Part shown: piece after piece, positions 47,623 to 56,173 of the stretch
How positions within the stretch are numbered: the first letter of the stretch is position 1
Layout: every line of letters begins with the position of its first letter
From: Nocardioides kongjuensis
GTDB lineage: Bacteria; Actinomycetota; Actinomycetes; Propionibacteriales; Nocardioidaceae
Assembly: GCF_013409625.1 (NCBI RefSeq)
Contig: NZ_JACCBF010000001.1
Location: 5,335,001 to 5,399,000, forward strand
Length of the DNA stretch: 64,000 nucleotides
Reading direction: 5' to 3'
Program-made: the position numbers and the translations under genes
Notes under the pieces: generated by a model
What the model saw: the letters and a program-made list of their open reading frames with translations, nothing else
Databases searched by the model: none
Told to the model about the DNA's origin: nothing

Positions 47623-47982
47623 ATGGAGACCCTGCGCCTGATCCTGCTCATCCTCCACATCCTGGGCTTCTCGGCCCTGATCGGTGGGCTGCTGGCGCAG
47701 GCCGGCCCCGGCGACAAGAAGGTCACCGGCGTCATGCGCGACGGCATCGGCACGGCGTTCCTCGCCGGCCTGCTGCTCGTCGGCGTCCTCGAGGGCGGCG
47801 ACGACCCCGTCAACCACGCCAAGGTCGCCGTCAAGCTCACCATCGGCCTGGTGCTGCTCGTGCTCGTGATGGCCAACATGCGCAAGGCGAAGATCCCCAA
47901 CGGGCTGTGGGCCGGGCTCCTCGTCCTCGCCGTCGCCGAGGTCTGCATCGCCGTCCTCTGGTCGCCCGTCCACAGCAGCTGA
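47623..47982 (+). CDS. Small integral membrane protein (four helices)
   Basis: 119 residues, nearly all hydrophobic, with four helices: METLRLILLILHILGFSALI, the GIGTAFLAGLLLVGVLEGGD region, VKLTIGLVLLVLVMANMRKA and GLLVLAVAEVCIAVLW. No catalytic residues stand out. It has its own leaderless promoter 32 bp after the M15 peptidase gene. Similar short proteins are widespread in Nocardioides and annotated hypothetical. It ends 15 bp before the terminal inverted repeat of the DUF559 element. Confidence 0.8.
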   Translation: METLRLILLILHILGFSALIGGLLAQAGPGDKKVTGVMRDGIGTAFLAGLLLVGVLEGGDDPVNHAKVAVKLTIGLVLLVLVMANMRKAKIPNGLWAGLLVLAVAEVCIAVLWSPVHSS

Positions 47983-48001
47983 TCCGGCTCGGGCGAGGCG
48001 C

Positions 48002-48151
48002 TGTAACACGTTGTTGGCTGCTGTAGCGGGCTCGTGTCGGCTGTAACACGTCGTCCGCTGCTGTAGCGGACCCGTGTCGTGTGTTCAGGACCCGTACAGC
48101 GCCGGTTCAGCGACGTCTTGGGTCGCATAGAGCCGCGAACCACGTGTTACA
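48002..48151. repeat. Left repeat module (three TGTAACACGT copies)
   Basis: TGTAACACGT occurs at 48002-48011 and 48042-48051, 40 bp apart, and inverted at 48142-48151. The two direct 40-bp units agree at 33 of 40 positions by eye. The B-to-C inverted pair spans exactly 110 bp, the same as on the right side. The second unit contains a small hairpin, CCGCT/AGCGG. Confidence 0.85.
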
Positions 48152-48202
48152 TGCCGCCGTAGCGACGACGCTGCCAAAGCCGTCGTCCAGGGTCGGCCGG
48201 AC

Positions 48203-49267
48203 TCAGGCCGCCCAGCGATCCCAGCCCATGAGGCGGTAGCCGGGCCGGTGGAGCCGCGGCCGCGGTCGCGGGCCCCGAGGCCGGTACGGCGCGAGGTCGG
48301 CCACGCCGGTGCCGAATCGCTCGCAGGTGGCCAGGTACTCCCTCAGCATTCTCGACCGACCCTGCTCGACTCCCGGTCCCCAGACGTCGGCCCAGGCCAC
48401 CCGGCAGACCCCCAGCTTGAACCCGGTGACGAAGTCCTGGCGCCCCTTCTCGGACCACAGGACCTCGGTCGGCGGGCGTTCGGCGTACCCGCCCTCGACG
48501 GGGGCGAGGATCTTGACCTTGCCGTCGAACTCGTAGATCTGCCGCCCGAGCCGGAGATCGCACCACACCGTGCGGCCATCGGCGGTGAGACCGAACTGGA
48601 CCTCCGGGACCCCGAATCCGAGACTCTCCACCAGGTCTCGCAACAGCGTCTCGCCGATGGAGTCGGTGTCGGGCGAGGCGGATGCGATGACGTCGGCGAT
48701 CACGGTCGAGTGCGGCCAGCAGTACATCTGCCGCGCCACCGCCAGCAGCTCGGTGCGAGTGACGCCCATCCTCATGGCCGAGTCGACGGCGACCAGACCG
48801 TGCAAGTAGCCATGCTCGCGGGCGATGTCGAGCGCGGTGCGCGCCAGCCCGAGCATCGGCATGCCGCCGACTCGGCACGTCTGCTCCGGTGGGTACGGCG
48901 CGAGGTGGTGCGCGATCCCGTGACGCCGGTGTGTGCCGACCAGACCGGGATGGGTGAGGTGGGAGGTGGGCTCCGGCTCCCGCAGGACGGGCAGCTCGAG
49001 CGGGTAGGCAGCCGAGTGGTGGCTCAGCAGGTGCGGATCTCGTACGCGCAGGCTAGCTGCCCGATCAGCGAGCATGCGCTGCTCCGCGTGGGTGGTCAGC
49101 GAGTCGACGTACGCTCGCTCCCCATAGACCCCGCGCCGGACGGCCACCCAGGTGCCGGTCCTCACGAGGCGGTCGATCTGCTCGCGCGACATGCCGGCGC
49201 TGATGGCCTGCGCGCGAGTGACCAGGCCCCATTGCGTGCTCATCACGGCGATGACTCGGCTGTTCAT
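48203..49267 (-). CDS. AbiEi-like N-terminal domain plus DUF559/PD-(D/E)XK endonuclease-like domain
   Basis: 354 residues. The N-terminal winged helix, TQWGLVTRAQAISAGMSREQ followed by IDRLVRTGTWVAVRRGVYG, matches the AbiEi_4 antitoxin-type domain. The C-terminal part holds DSIGETLLRDLVESLGFGVP, then WCDLRLGRQIYEFDGKVKI and EKGRQDFVTGFKLGVCRVAW, the DUF559/Vsr-like nuclease pattern with an Asp and an ExDGK active-site set. The protein is probably a DNA-binding nuclease-like factor. ATG 49267 has a GGAAGG site upstream. The gene sits alone inside mirror-image repeats, so the product may act on or regulate them. Confidence 0.82.
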   Translation of the reverse strand: MNSRVIAVMSTQWGLVTRAQAISAGMSREQIDRLVRTGTWVAVRRGVYGERAYVDSLTTHAEQRMLADRAASLRVRDPHLLSHHSAAYPLELPVLREPEPTSHLTHPGLVGTHRRHGIAHHLAPYPPEQTCRVGGMPMLGLARTALDIAREHGYLHGLVAVDSAMRMGVTRTELLAVARQMYCWPHSTVIADVIASASPDTDSIGETLLRDLVESLGFGVPEVQFGLTADGRTVWCDLRLGRQIYEFDGKVKILAPVEGGYAERPPTEVLWSEKGRQDFVTGFKLGVCRVAWADVWGPGVEQGRSRMLREYLATCERFGTGVADLAPYRPRGPRPRPRLHRPGYRLMGWDRWAA

Positions 49268-49435
49268 GGCGAGAACCTTCCGACGGCAGGGCCGCCACCG
49301 CCGCCGCCGTTCCTGCCTGCTGTGGACGGGCGGGTCCCTGCGCGTGCCGGTGGAGAACGGACGGCCTTCGGTGGTGCGCAGGAGGCCGATGGGATCGCGA
49401 TGCCGGCGGGTGGAGTCGAGAGCGGAGCGCGGGCT
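49268..49435 (-). other. Upstream region of the DUF559 gene, no gene seen
   Basis: The long minus-strand frame that continues to 49537 is Arg/Pro-rich and crosses the right repeat module, so it is not taken as coding. No -10 box with convincing spacing to ATG 49267 was found; the promoter may lie within the repeat module at 49436-49545. Confidence 0.5.
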
Positions 49436-49585
49436 TGTAACACGTAGTTCGCCGGCCTGGCGGGCCCGTACCGGCTGTACCGGGCCCGTGCGAACCACCT
49501 TCGGCGAGGTCACAGGCCCGGTAGTTCCGCGAACCACGTGTTACATCCGACTCGGGTCGCCCAGAGCCGCGAACCACGTGTTACA
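49436..49585. repeat. Right repeat module (three TGTAACACGT copies, mirror of the left)
   Basis: TGTAACACGT is at 49436-49445 in direct orientation, and inverted copies are at 49536-49545 and 49576-49585, again 40 bp apart. Read on the minus strand, the order and spacing (40, then 110) equal those of the left module. The inverted copies share the longer stretch CCGCGAACCACGTGTTACA with 48133-48151. Confidence 0.85.
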
Positions 49586-49641
49586 GCGCGGCGGCGCGCC
49601 CCGGACCCGACCACGACGTACGACACGTCGGCGGGGCGCCG

Positions 49642-49647
49642 TAGGCT
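49642..49647 (+). promoter_or_regulatory. -10 box TAGGCT ahead of pcrA
   Basis: TAGGCT ends 9 nt before ATG 49657, giving a transcript leader of only about 2-3 nt. Confidence 0.5.
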
Positions 49648-49656
49648 GGTCGGAGC

Positions 49657-52098
49657 ATGACTGAGACCACCGCCGCGCCGTCCGCACTCACCGCCGAGTC
49701 CCTGCTCGAGGGGCTCAACGAACCGCAACGCGCGGCCGTCAAGCACGAGGGCTCACCGCTGCTCGTGGTCGCCGGCGCGGGCTCGGGGAAGACCCGGGTG
49801 CTGACCCGGCGGATCGCCTGGACGATCGCCGTCCGCAAGGCGCACCCGGGCTCGATCCTCGCGATCACCTTCACCAACAAGGCCGCCGCCGAGATGAAGG
49901 AGCGGGTCGCCGACCTGATCGGCAACCGCGCCCGGATCATGTGGGTGAGCACCTTCCACTCCGCCTGCGTGCGGATCCTGCGCAAGGAGGTCGAGCACCT
50001 CGGCTACGAGCGGCTGAAGTCGAACTTCTCGATCTACGACACCCAGGACCAGAAGCGGCTCATCCAGCTGGTCTGCAGCGACCTCGAGCTCGACCCGCGC
50101 CGCTACCAGCCGGGTCCGGTGCTGCACTGGATCAGCAACCAGAAGAACGAGCTGCGCGATCCCGACGAGGTCGCGGCCGAGGCCCGCAACTCGATCGACG
50201 AGACGTACGCCGCGGCGTACAAGTCCTACCAGCGGCGCCTGCGCGAGGCGAACGCCATGGACTTCGACGACCTGATCATGGAGACGGTCCGGCTGTTCCA
50301 GCTCAAGCCGGAGATCCGCGAGACCTACCGGCGCCGGTTCCGGCACATCCTGGTCGACGAGTACCAGGACACCAACCACGCCCAGTACGCCCTCATCCAC
50401 CAGCTCTGCGGCCAGGACCTCGAGGAGCACGACCCGACCACCCTCGACGGCCTGCCCGCCCACCGGGTGGCGCCCTCCGAACTCATGGTCGTCGGTGACG
50501 CGGACCAGTCGATCTACGCCTTCCGGGGTGCCGACATCCGCAACATCATGGACTTCGAGAAGGACTTCCCCGACGCGGAGACGGTCCTGCTCGAGCAGAA
50601 CTACCGCTCCACGCAGACCATCCTCACCGCCGCCAACGCGGTCATCGAGCGCAACGAGGGCCGCAAGCCCAAGCGGCTGTGGTCCGACGCCGGCGACGGC
50701 GAGAAGATCGTCGGGTACGTCGCCGACGACGAGCACGACGAGGCCCGGTTCGTCTCCGGCGAGATCGACAAGCTCACCGACGGCGGCCTGCGTCCCTCCG
50801 ACGTCGCGGTGTTCTACCGCACCAACGCGCAGTCCCGCGTGTTCGAGGAGATCTTCGTCCGCACCGGGATGCCCTACAAGGTCGTCGGCGGGACCCGCTT
50901 CTACGACCGCAAGGAGATCCGCGACGCGCTCGCCTACCTCCGCGTGCTGGTCAACCCCGACGACCAGGTCTCGCTGCGCCGCATCGTCAACACCCCGCGT
51001 CGCGGCATCGGCCAGCGTGCCGAGGCCGCGATCGGTGCCTTCGCCGAGCGGGAGCGGATCACCTACTGGGAGGCGCTGCAGCGCGCCGACGAGGCCCCCG
51101 GCCTGGCCACGCGCAGCCAGACCAGCATCGAGTCCTTCGTGAAGATGCTGCAGGAGCTGCAGCAGATGGTCGAGGCCCGGGAGCGGCCCGACGTGATCCT
51201 CGAGACCGTGCTCGACCGGTCCGGCTACCTCGTCAGCCTCGAGAACTCCGACGACATGCAGGACGAGACCCGGCTCGAGTACCTCGCCGAGCTCGTCGCC
51301 GTCGCCCGCGAGTTCGCCGAGGACCCGGTCGCCGGCCCCTCCGCCGACCCCGCCGACGTCGACGCCGGCATCCTCGAGCCCGGCCTGGGCGACTTCCTGG
51401 AGCGGGTGGCGCTGGTCGCCGACGCCGACCAGATCCCCGACGCGCCTGACGACGACCCGGACGCTCCCGAGGACCAGGGCGTGGTCACGCTGATGACCCT
51501 GCACACCGCCAAGGGCCTGGAGTTCCCGGTCGTCTTCCTCACCGGCATGGAGGACGGCGTCTTCCCGCACTCACGCGCCCTCGGCGACCGCCCGGAGCTG
51601 GAGGAGGAGCGGCGCCTGGCGTACGTCGGCATCACCCGCGCCCGCCAGCGGCTCTACGTCTCCCGTGCCATGGTCCGCTCCGCCTGGGGCGCCCCCGCCA
51701 TGAACCCCGGCTCCCGCTTCCTCGGCGAGCTCCCGATCGACCTCGTCGACTGGCGCCGCACGGAGGCCGACCAGACCCGCTGGTCGCGGCCGTCGTACGA
51801 CTCCGCTCGCTCGGGCGGTTCCGACGACTACGCCGGCAACCGCTTCGGTACGCCGACCGCCGCAGGCCGCCGCAACTTCAGCTCCGCCGCCGCCCGCGCC
51901 GACGCCGCCGCCAAGTCCAAGCCGGCCCGCCCGATCCCCGTCCTCGCGCCCGGCGACAAGGTCACCCACGACTCGTTCGGTCTCGGCACGGTCGTGTCGG
52001 TCGAGGGGGTCGCGGAGAAGTCGGTCGCGTCGATCGACTTCGGCTCCGACGGCGTCAAGCGGCTGCTGCTGCGCTACGCGCCGGTGGAGAAGCTCTGA
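49657..52098 (+). CDS. pcrA: ATP-dependent DNA helicase PcrA/UvrD
   Basis: 813 residues, a full superfamily 1A helicase. Motif I is LVVAGAGSGKTRVLTRR, Ia LAITFTNKAA, II ILVDEYQDTN, III VVGDADQSIYAFRGAD, IV EQNYRSTQTIL, V MTLHTAKGLEFPVVFLTGME and VI RLAYVGITRARQRLY. The C-terminal Tudor-like domain (APGDKVTHDSFGLGTVVSVE) is the RNA-polymerase-binding module of PcrA. It acts in nucleotide-excision repair, replication restart and RecA removal. It starts 67 bp after the DUF559 element's right terminal repeat and is unaffected by it. Confidence 0.97.
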   Translation: MTETTAAPSALTAESLLEGLNEPQRAAVKHEGSPLLVVAGAGSGKTRVLTRRIAWTIAVRKAHPGSILAITFTNKAAAEMKERVADLIGNRARIMWVSTFHSACVRILRKEVEHLGYERLKSNFSIYDTQDQKRLIQLVCSDLELDPRRYQPGPVLHWISNQKNELRDPDEVAAEARNSIDETYAAAYKSYQRRLREANAMDFDDLIMETVRLFQLKPEIRETYRRRFRHILVDEYQDTNHAQYALIHQLCGQDLEEHDPTTLDGLPAHRVAPSELMVVGDADQSIYAFRGADIRNIMDFEKDFPDAETVLLEQNYRSTQTILTAANAVIERNEGRKPKRLWSDAGDGEKIVGYVADDEHDEARFVSGEIDKLTDGGLRPSDVAVFYRTNAQSRVFEEIFVRTGMPYKVVGGTRFYDRKEIRDALAYLRVLVNPDDQVSLRRIVNTPRRGIGQRAEAAIGAFAERERITYWEALQRADEAPGLATRSQTSIESFVKMLQELQQMVEARERPDVILETVLDRSGYLVSLENSDDMQDETRLEYLAELVAVAREFAEDPVAGPSADPADVDAGILEPGLGDFLERVALVADADQIPDAPDDDPDAPEDQGVVTLMTLHTAKGLEFPVVFLTGMEDGVFPHSRALGDRPELEEERRLAYVGITRARQRLYVSRAMVRSAWGAPAMNPGSRFLGELPIDLVDWRRTEADQTRWSRPSYDSARSGGSDDYAGNRFGTPTAAGRRNFSSAAARADAAAKSKPARPIPVLAPGDKVTHDSFGLGTVVSVEGVAEKSVASIDFGSDGVKRLLLRYAPVEKL

Positions 52099-52194
52099 CC
52101 GCTGCCGGAACTGTGGCCGGGCGTGAGAGTGCCCCGGTCGGGGCGTCTCGATACGCCCTCGCCCAGGGGCTCGGGCTGCTCGACGACCTCGGCG

Positions 52195-53346
52195 TCAGGG
52201 GGTGACGCCGTGCTGCCGCAGCGCGGCGTCCGGGTCGACCGGGTCGCCGCCGCCGGGGCGGACCTCGAGGTGCAGGTGCGGGCCGGTGACGTGGCCGGTG
52301 CTGCCGACGTACCCGATGACCTCGCCCGCCCGGACGGTATCGCCGGCGGAGACGTTGAAGGAGGTCTGGTGGCAGAACCAGAGCTCGGTGCCGTCCTCGA
52401 GGGTGATGACGGTCTTGTTGCCGTAGGCGCCGTCGAAGCCGGCGGAGGTGACCGTGCCGTTGGCGACGGCGCGGATCGGGGTGCCCGGAGGCGCCGCGAA
52501 GTCGAGGCCGGTGTGGTAGTTGGACCAGAGGCCGTACTCGCCGAAGGTCGCGGTCAGGCGGTAGCTGTCGAGCGGCAGCACCCACTTGTTGAGCGCGATC
52601 TCGGTGGCTTCCTTCTGGGCCTTGGCGGTCAGGTCGCTGAGCGCGGTGGTGCGCTCGGCGGCAGACCGCTCGGCCTCCTTGACCAGGTCCGAGCCGGCAC
52701 CCTGGGCGAGGGCGTCGCGGTCGGAGTCGCGGCTCACGGTGGCGGTGCGGGTGCCGACCGCGGAGGAGCCGAACGAGCCGGTCAGGGCGTTGGGGGAGGT
52801 GGCCCGGTCTCCGGCGGAGGCCAGCTGGGGGTCGGCGGAGGTGACGACGCCGCCGACCGCGATGGCGATCGTGGCGACACCGACGGCGACGGGCAGCGTC
52901 GGCAGGCCGCGGAACAGCGGGCCGGGCGAGCCGGCGTGCTTGACCGCGCGGCGCTTGCCGGCCGGCTGGACCGCCCGCAGCGTGGTCGAGGAGTCCGAGA
53001 GCGAGTCGGCGAGCGGGATGTCACGCAGCGCGGGCAGCTCGACGGTCGGCATCCGGTCCAGGGAGCGGACCGGGGTCACGGCCTCGGCGGCGAGGGTCGG
53101 CTCGACGACGGCCTCGACCGCCGGCGTGACCACGGGCTTGGCGACCGGGACGACCGGGACGATGGTCGCGAGCGGCTCGGCGGGGACGGCGGGCCGGGCG
53201 ACGCGCTTGCCGACGTACGTCGACGGGGTCTCCTCGGTCGCGACCCGGTGGGCCACGCGCTTGCCGACGTACGACGATCCGGCAGAAGGGGAGCCGAGAG
53301 GCGATTCCGGGCGCGGCGCGTTGTGGTCCGCTCGGTGGTTACCCAT
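52195..53346 (-). CDS. M23-family peptidase, membrane-anchored, with repeated N-terminal motif
   Basis: 383 residues. A long cytoplasmic N-terminal part (about 145 residues) contains the repeated motif YVGKRVA (SSYVGKRVAHRVA and STYVGKRVARPAV). One membrane helix follows (about 148-168), then a short coiled linker, and the C-terminal M23 domain with the zinc ligands in NYHTGLDFAAPPGTPIRAVA and PHLHLEVRPGG. It is probably a peptidoglycan endopeptidase, or a degenerate regulator of one. ATG 53346 has AAGGAG upstream. The mRNA has a long predicted leader (-10 box at 53476-53481). It is convergent with pcrA. Confidence 0.88.
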   Translation of the reverse strand: MGNHRADHNAPRPESPLGSPSAGSSYVGKRVAHRVATEETPSTYVGKRVARPAVPAEPLATIVPVVPVAKPVVTPAVEAVVEPTLAAEAVTPVRSLDRMPTVELPALRDIPLADSLSDSSTTLRAVQPAGKRRAVKHAGSPGPLFRGLPTLPVAVGVATIAIAVGGVVTSADPQLASAGDRATSPNALTGSFGSSAVGTRTATVSRDSDRDALAQGAGSDLVKEAERSAAERTTALSDLTAKAQKEATEIALNKWVLPLDSYRLTATFGEYGLWSNYHTGLDFAAPPGTPIRAVANGTVTSAGFDGAYGNKTVITLEDGTELWFCHQTSFNVSAGDTVRAGEVIGYVGSTGHVTGPHLHLEVRPGGGDPVDPDAALRQHGVTP

Positions 53347-53475
53347 CGACTGCTGACTCCTTGGGGGACGATCGTGCAGGCGCGTTCCGCCCTTTGTGCC
53401 CGGCTGCTGGCGCCCCGAGTGACGGCTCCGGCCGAGGTGGCCGTCTGGTGACAGCCGGGTGAAACGTGCGTGCCG
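53347..53475 (-). promoter_or_regulatory. Long 5' leader of the M23 peptidase gene
   Basis: With the -10 box TAGGGT at 53481-53476 (minus strand), transcription should begin near 53469, leaving a leader of about 123 nt. Such a leader is long for this region and may hold a control element. I see GC-rich, potentially structured sequence, but not the conserved core of the c-di-AMP (ydaO) riboswitch. Confidence 0.35.
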
Positions 53476-53481
53476 ACCCTA
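53476..53481 (-). promoter_or_regulatory. -10 box TAGGGT of the M23 peptidase gene
   Basis: The box matches TANNNT on the minus strand, 130 bp before the start codon. No firm -35 element is seen. Confidence 0.4.
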
Positions 53482-53623
53482 ACCGATGCCGGCACGGCCC
53501 CGAAATCGTAGGTCCCGCTCCTGGGGACAGTCAGGCGAACGTCGAAACCCGCCGTCGGCGTGAGCCCTGTCACGTCGGGTCCAGCCAGCGGCTCCCGGAC
53601 TCGTCCTACTGGTGGGTCAGGAC

Positions 53624-53629
53624 TATCGT
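53624..53629 (+). promoter_or_regulatory. Possible -10 box TATCGT of sucCD
   Basis: TATCGT lies 58 bp before GTG 53688 and would give a leader of about 52 nt. The ribosome site GAGGA is at 53676-53680. Confidence 0.4.
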
Positions 53630-53687
53630 GCCCGGGGGTGTGCCGCTGTGCGCACCGAACCTCTGACCAAGACGTGAGGACGTATCA

Positions 53688-54854
53688 GTGGACCTGATGG
53701 AGTACCAAGCGAAGGAGCTCTTCGCGAAGCACGGAGTGGCCACCACCCTCGGCACGGTCGTCGAGACCGCCGAGGAGGCGCGGGCCGCGGCCGAGCAGAT
53801 CGGCGGCGTGACCGTCATCAAGGCGCAGGTCAAGGCCGGTGGCCGTGGCAAGGCCGGTGGTGTCAAGCTCGCGAAGACGCCGGACGAGGCCTTCGAGCAC
53901 GCGTCCAACATCCTCGGCATGGAGATCAAGGGCCTCACGGTCAACCGCGTCCTGGTGACGCCGGCGACCCCGCCGGAGGAGGAGTACTACTTCTCCTTCC
54001 TGCTGGACCGCTCCAACCGCCAGTACCTCTGCATCGCGTCCGTCGAGGGTGGTGTCGAGATCGAGGAGGTCGCGAAGACCAACCCCGACGCCGTCAAGAA
54101 GATCGGCATCGACCCGGGCAAGGGCGTCGACGCGGCCAAGGCCCGCGAGATCGCGACCGAGGCGAAGTTCCCCGAGCCCGTCTTCGAGCAGGCCGTGAAG
54201 ATGATCGAGGACCTCTACAAGGTCTTCGTCGAGGAGGACGCCACCCTCGTCGAGGTCAACCCGCTGGCCCGCCTGGCCGGCGACAAGCTCGAGGCCCTCG
54301 ACGGCAAGGTGTCGCTCGACGACAACGCCTCCGAGGTCCGCCACCCCGACCACGAGGAGTTCGAGATCCGGGAGGAGGCCGACCCGCTCGAGGCGAAGGC
54401 CAAGGACCTCGGTCTCAACTACGTCAAGCTCGACGGCCAGGTCGGCATCATCGGCAACGGCGCCGGTCTGGTCATGAGCACCCTCGACGTCGTCGCGTAC
54501 GCCGGCGAGAACCACGGCGGCGTGAAGCCGGCCAACTTCCTCGACATCGGCGGCGGCGCCAACGCGCAGGTCATGGCCAACGGTCTCGACGTCATCTTGA
54601 ACGACGAGCAGGTCAAGTCGGTCTTCGTGAACGTCTTCGGCGGCATCACCGCGTGCGACGAGGTCGCCAACGGCATCAAGGGCGCCCTCGAGCTCCTCGG
54701 TGACAAGGCCACCAAGCCGCTGGTCGTCCGCCTCGACGGCAACAACGTCGAGCAGGGTCGCGCGATCCTCAACGAGCTGAACCACCCGCTCGTGACGCAG
54801 GTCGACACCATGGACGGCGCGGCCGACAAGGCCGCCGAGCTGGCGAACGCCTGA
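53688..54854 (+). CDS. sucC: Succinyl-CoA synthetase (ADP-forming), beta subunit
   Basis: 388 residues, the normal length of SucC. The ATP-grasp fold starts [20 protein letters not shown]. Key pieces are [40 protein letters not shown] and [20 protein letters not shown]. It forms succinate and ATP (or GTP) from succinyl-CoA in the citric acid cycle, together with SucD. GTG 53688 is preceded by GAGGA. The sucD gene starts 17 bp downstream, so the two form an operon. Confidence 0.98.
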   Translation: MDLMEYQAKELFAKHGVATTLGTVVETAEEARAAAEQIGGVTVIKAQVKAGGRGKAGGVKLAKTPDEAFEHASNILGMEIKGLTVNRVLVTPATPPEEEYYFSFLLDRSNRQYLCIASVEGGVEIEEVAKTNPDAVKKIGIDPGKGVDAAKAREIATEAKFPEPVFEQAVKMIEDLYKVFVEEDATLVEVNPLARLAGDKLEALDGKVSLDDNASEVRHPDHEEFEIREEADPLEAKAKDLGLNYVKLDGQVGIIGNGAGLVMSTLDVVAYAGENHGGVKPANFLDIGGGANAQVMANGLDVILNDEQVKSVFVNVFGGITACDEVANGIKGALELLGDKATKPLVVRLDGNNVEQGRAILNELNHPLVTQVDTMDGAADKAAELANA

Positions 54855-54871
54855 GATAGAGAGCAGGGAAC

Positions 54872-55768
54872 ATGAGCATCTACCTCAACAAGGACAGCAA
54901 GATCATCGTCCAGGGCATCACGGGCGGCATGGGTGCCAAGCACACCGCCCTCATGCTCGACTCGGGCGCGACGATCGTCGGTGGCGTCAACGCGCGCAAG
55001 GCCGGCACGACCGTCACCCACAAGGACCACGACGGCAACGACGTGGAGCTGCCGGTCTTCGGCACGGTCGCGGAGGCCATGAAGGAGACCGGCGCCAACG
55101 TGTCGGTCCTCTTCGTCCCGCCGGCGTTCACCAAGGACGCCGCGATCGAGGCCATCGACGCCGAGATGCCGCTGATCGTGGTCATCACCGAGGGCGTCCC
55201 GGTCCAGGACACGGCCGAGGTCTGGTCCTACCTGCAGGGCAAGTCCACCCGGATGATCGGCCCCAACTGCCCCGGCATCATCACCCCGGGCGAGTCGCTG
55301 GCCGGCATCACGCCGCACACCATCGCGGGCAAGGGCCCGGTCGGTCTCGTCTCCAAGTCGGGCACGCTGACCTACCAGATGATGTACGAGCTGCGTGACT
55401 TCGGCTTCTCGACCGCCATCGGCATCGGCGGCGACCCGATCGTCGGCACCACGCACATCGACGCGCTCCAGGCCTTCGAGGAGGACCCGGAGACCAAGGT
55501 GATCGTGATGATCGGCGAGATCGGCGGCGACGCCGAGGAGCGGGCCGCGGACTACATCAAGGCCAACATCACCAAGCCGGTCGTCGGCTACGTCGCGGGC
55601 TTCACCGCTCCCGAGGGCAAGACCATGGGCCACGCCGGCGCCATCGTGTCGGGCTCCGCGGGCACCGCCCAGGCGAAGAAGGACGCGCTCGAGGCCGTCG
55701 GCGTCAAGGTCGGCAAGACGCCGTCCGAGACCGCCGCGCTGGCTCGGGAGATCCTGCAGTCGCTCTGA
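54872..55768 (+). CDS. sucD: Succinyl-CoA synthetase, alpha subunit
   Basis: 298 residues. The N-terminal CoA-binding Rossmann domain reads [20 protein letters not shown], and the active-site phosphohistidine is in [20 protein letters not shown]. The motif [12 protein letters not shown] is also typical. It is the partner of SucC. The upstream GAGAGCAGGGA serves as ribosome site. A strong hairpin terminator follows at 55780-55817. Confidence 0.98.
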   Translation: MSIYLNKDSKIIVQGITGGMGAKHTALMLDSGATIVGGVNARKAGTTVTHKDHDGNDVELPVFGTVAEAMKETGANVSVLFVPPAFTKDAAIEAIDAEMPLIVVITEGVPVQDTAEVWSYLQGKSTRMIGPNCPGIITPGESLAGITPHTIAGKGPVGLVSKSGTLTYQMMYELRDFGFSTAIGIGGDPIVGTTHIDALQAFEEDPETKVIVMIGEIGGDAEERAADYIKANITKPVVGYVAGFTAPEGKTMGHAGAIVSGSAGTAQAKKDALEAVGVKVGKTPSETAALAREILQSL

Positions 55769-55779
55769 TCCGAGCATGA

Positions 55780-55817
55780 CGAAGGCCCGCCACCCCCTCG
55801 GGGGCGGCGGGCCTTCG
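55780..55817 (+). terminator. Hairpin terminator after sucD
   Basis: CGAAGGCCCGCC (55780-55791) and GGCGGGCCTTCG (55806-55817) form a 12-bp perfect stem, with an inner ACCCCCTCGGGGGC. It lies 11 bp after the stop; the T tail is weak. Confidence 0.8.
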
Positions 55818-55833
55818 TGTGTCGTGCGCGGAC

Positions 55834-56001
55834 TCAGGGGATCGGGCCCCCGCCGGAGTGGGGCGCCCGCCAGGTGGAGGCATCGGCCTTGCTCGCCTCG
55901 TGGGCCCGCTCGATCGCCGCGGCCTGCTGGCCGTGCCGGTTCGCCCAGGTCCACAGGGCGGTGGCGATCACGACGACGGCGATGGCGAGGATCCAGTACA
56001 T
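55834..56001 (-). CDS. Small membrane-anchored protein (55 residues)
   Basis: From ATG 56001 the minus strand encodes MYWILAIAVVVIATALWTWA followed by NRHGQQAAAIERAHEASKAD and a short Pro/Gly tail. One N-terminal membrane helix and a soluble charged segment are seen. It is too short for routine ORF listing, but codon use is typical (GC-rich third positions) and no better frame exists here. No strong ribosome site was found, which lowers confidence. Function unknown. Confidence 0.5.
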   Translation of the reverse strand: MYWILAIAVVVIATALWTWANRHGQQAAAIERAHEASKADASTWRAPHSGGGPIP

Positions 56002-56022
56002 GAGCCGATGATGCGCCTCGAC

Positions 56023-56173
56023 TCAGCTTTCGGCAAGCCTTCTCGCGGCGCTCGGCAGCATCCGCTCGACCAGTGTGCCGCCGACGAAGTCGTGGTCCTG
56101 GCCCACCGCATCTGCCCCGGGTGGGCGAGGTCGCCGTTGCCGTCGAGGTCCTCGTCGCCGAGGTGGAGCGGGA
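56023..56173 (-). pseudogene. Degraded fragment of a paralogue of the 56174 gene
   Basis: Directly after the stop of the 56174 gene, the minus strand reads LGDEDLDGNGDLAHPG in one frame, then GQDHDFVGGTLVERMLPSAA followed by RRLAES-stop in another. These match internal parts of the neighbouring protein (SLDDSGDLAFI and GQDYDFTDGTPVERMVPIAA followed by DRL). The order is the same but the region between is deleted and frameshifted. It is the decayed 3' part of a tandem duplicate. Confidence 0.72.

Larger units (their letters stand above)
47998..49589. mobile_element. Candidate repeat-flanked element carrying a DUF559-type endonuclease gene
   Basis: The outer ends are the 14-bp inverted repeats GCGCTGTAACACGT (47998-48011) and ACGTGTTACAGCGC (49576-49589). 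Between them lies one gene (48203-49267, minus strand) bracketed by two 150-bp modules built from the same repeat. There is no transposase, and I could not see a convincing target-site duplication. The boundaries and the mobile nature are inference. Confidence 0.5.

Noticed and set aside
47990..49600. Target-site duplication flanking the DUF559 element
   Set aside because: The flanks share only short GC-rich fragments (such as GGCG) that are not positioned as a clean direct repeat.
53347..53475. Possible c-di-AMP (ydaO) riboswitch in the M23 peptidase leader
   Set aside because: The location fits, but I could not find the conserved ydaO core elements. An Infernal search with the ydaO model would decide; a significant hit would reinstate it.
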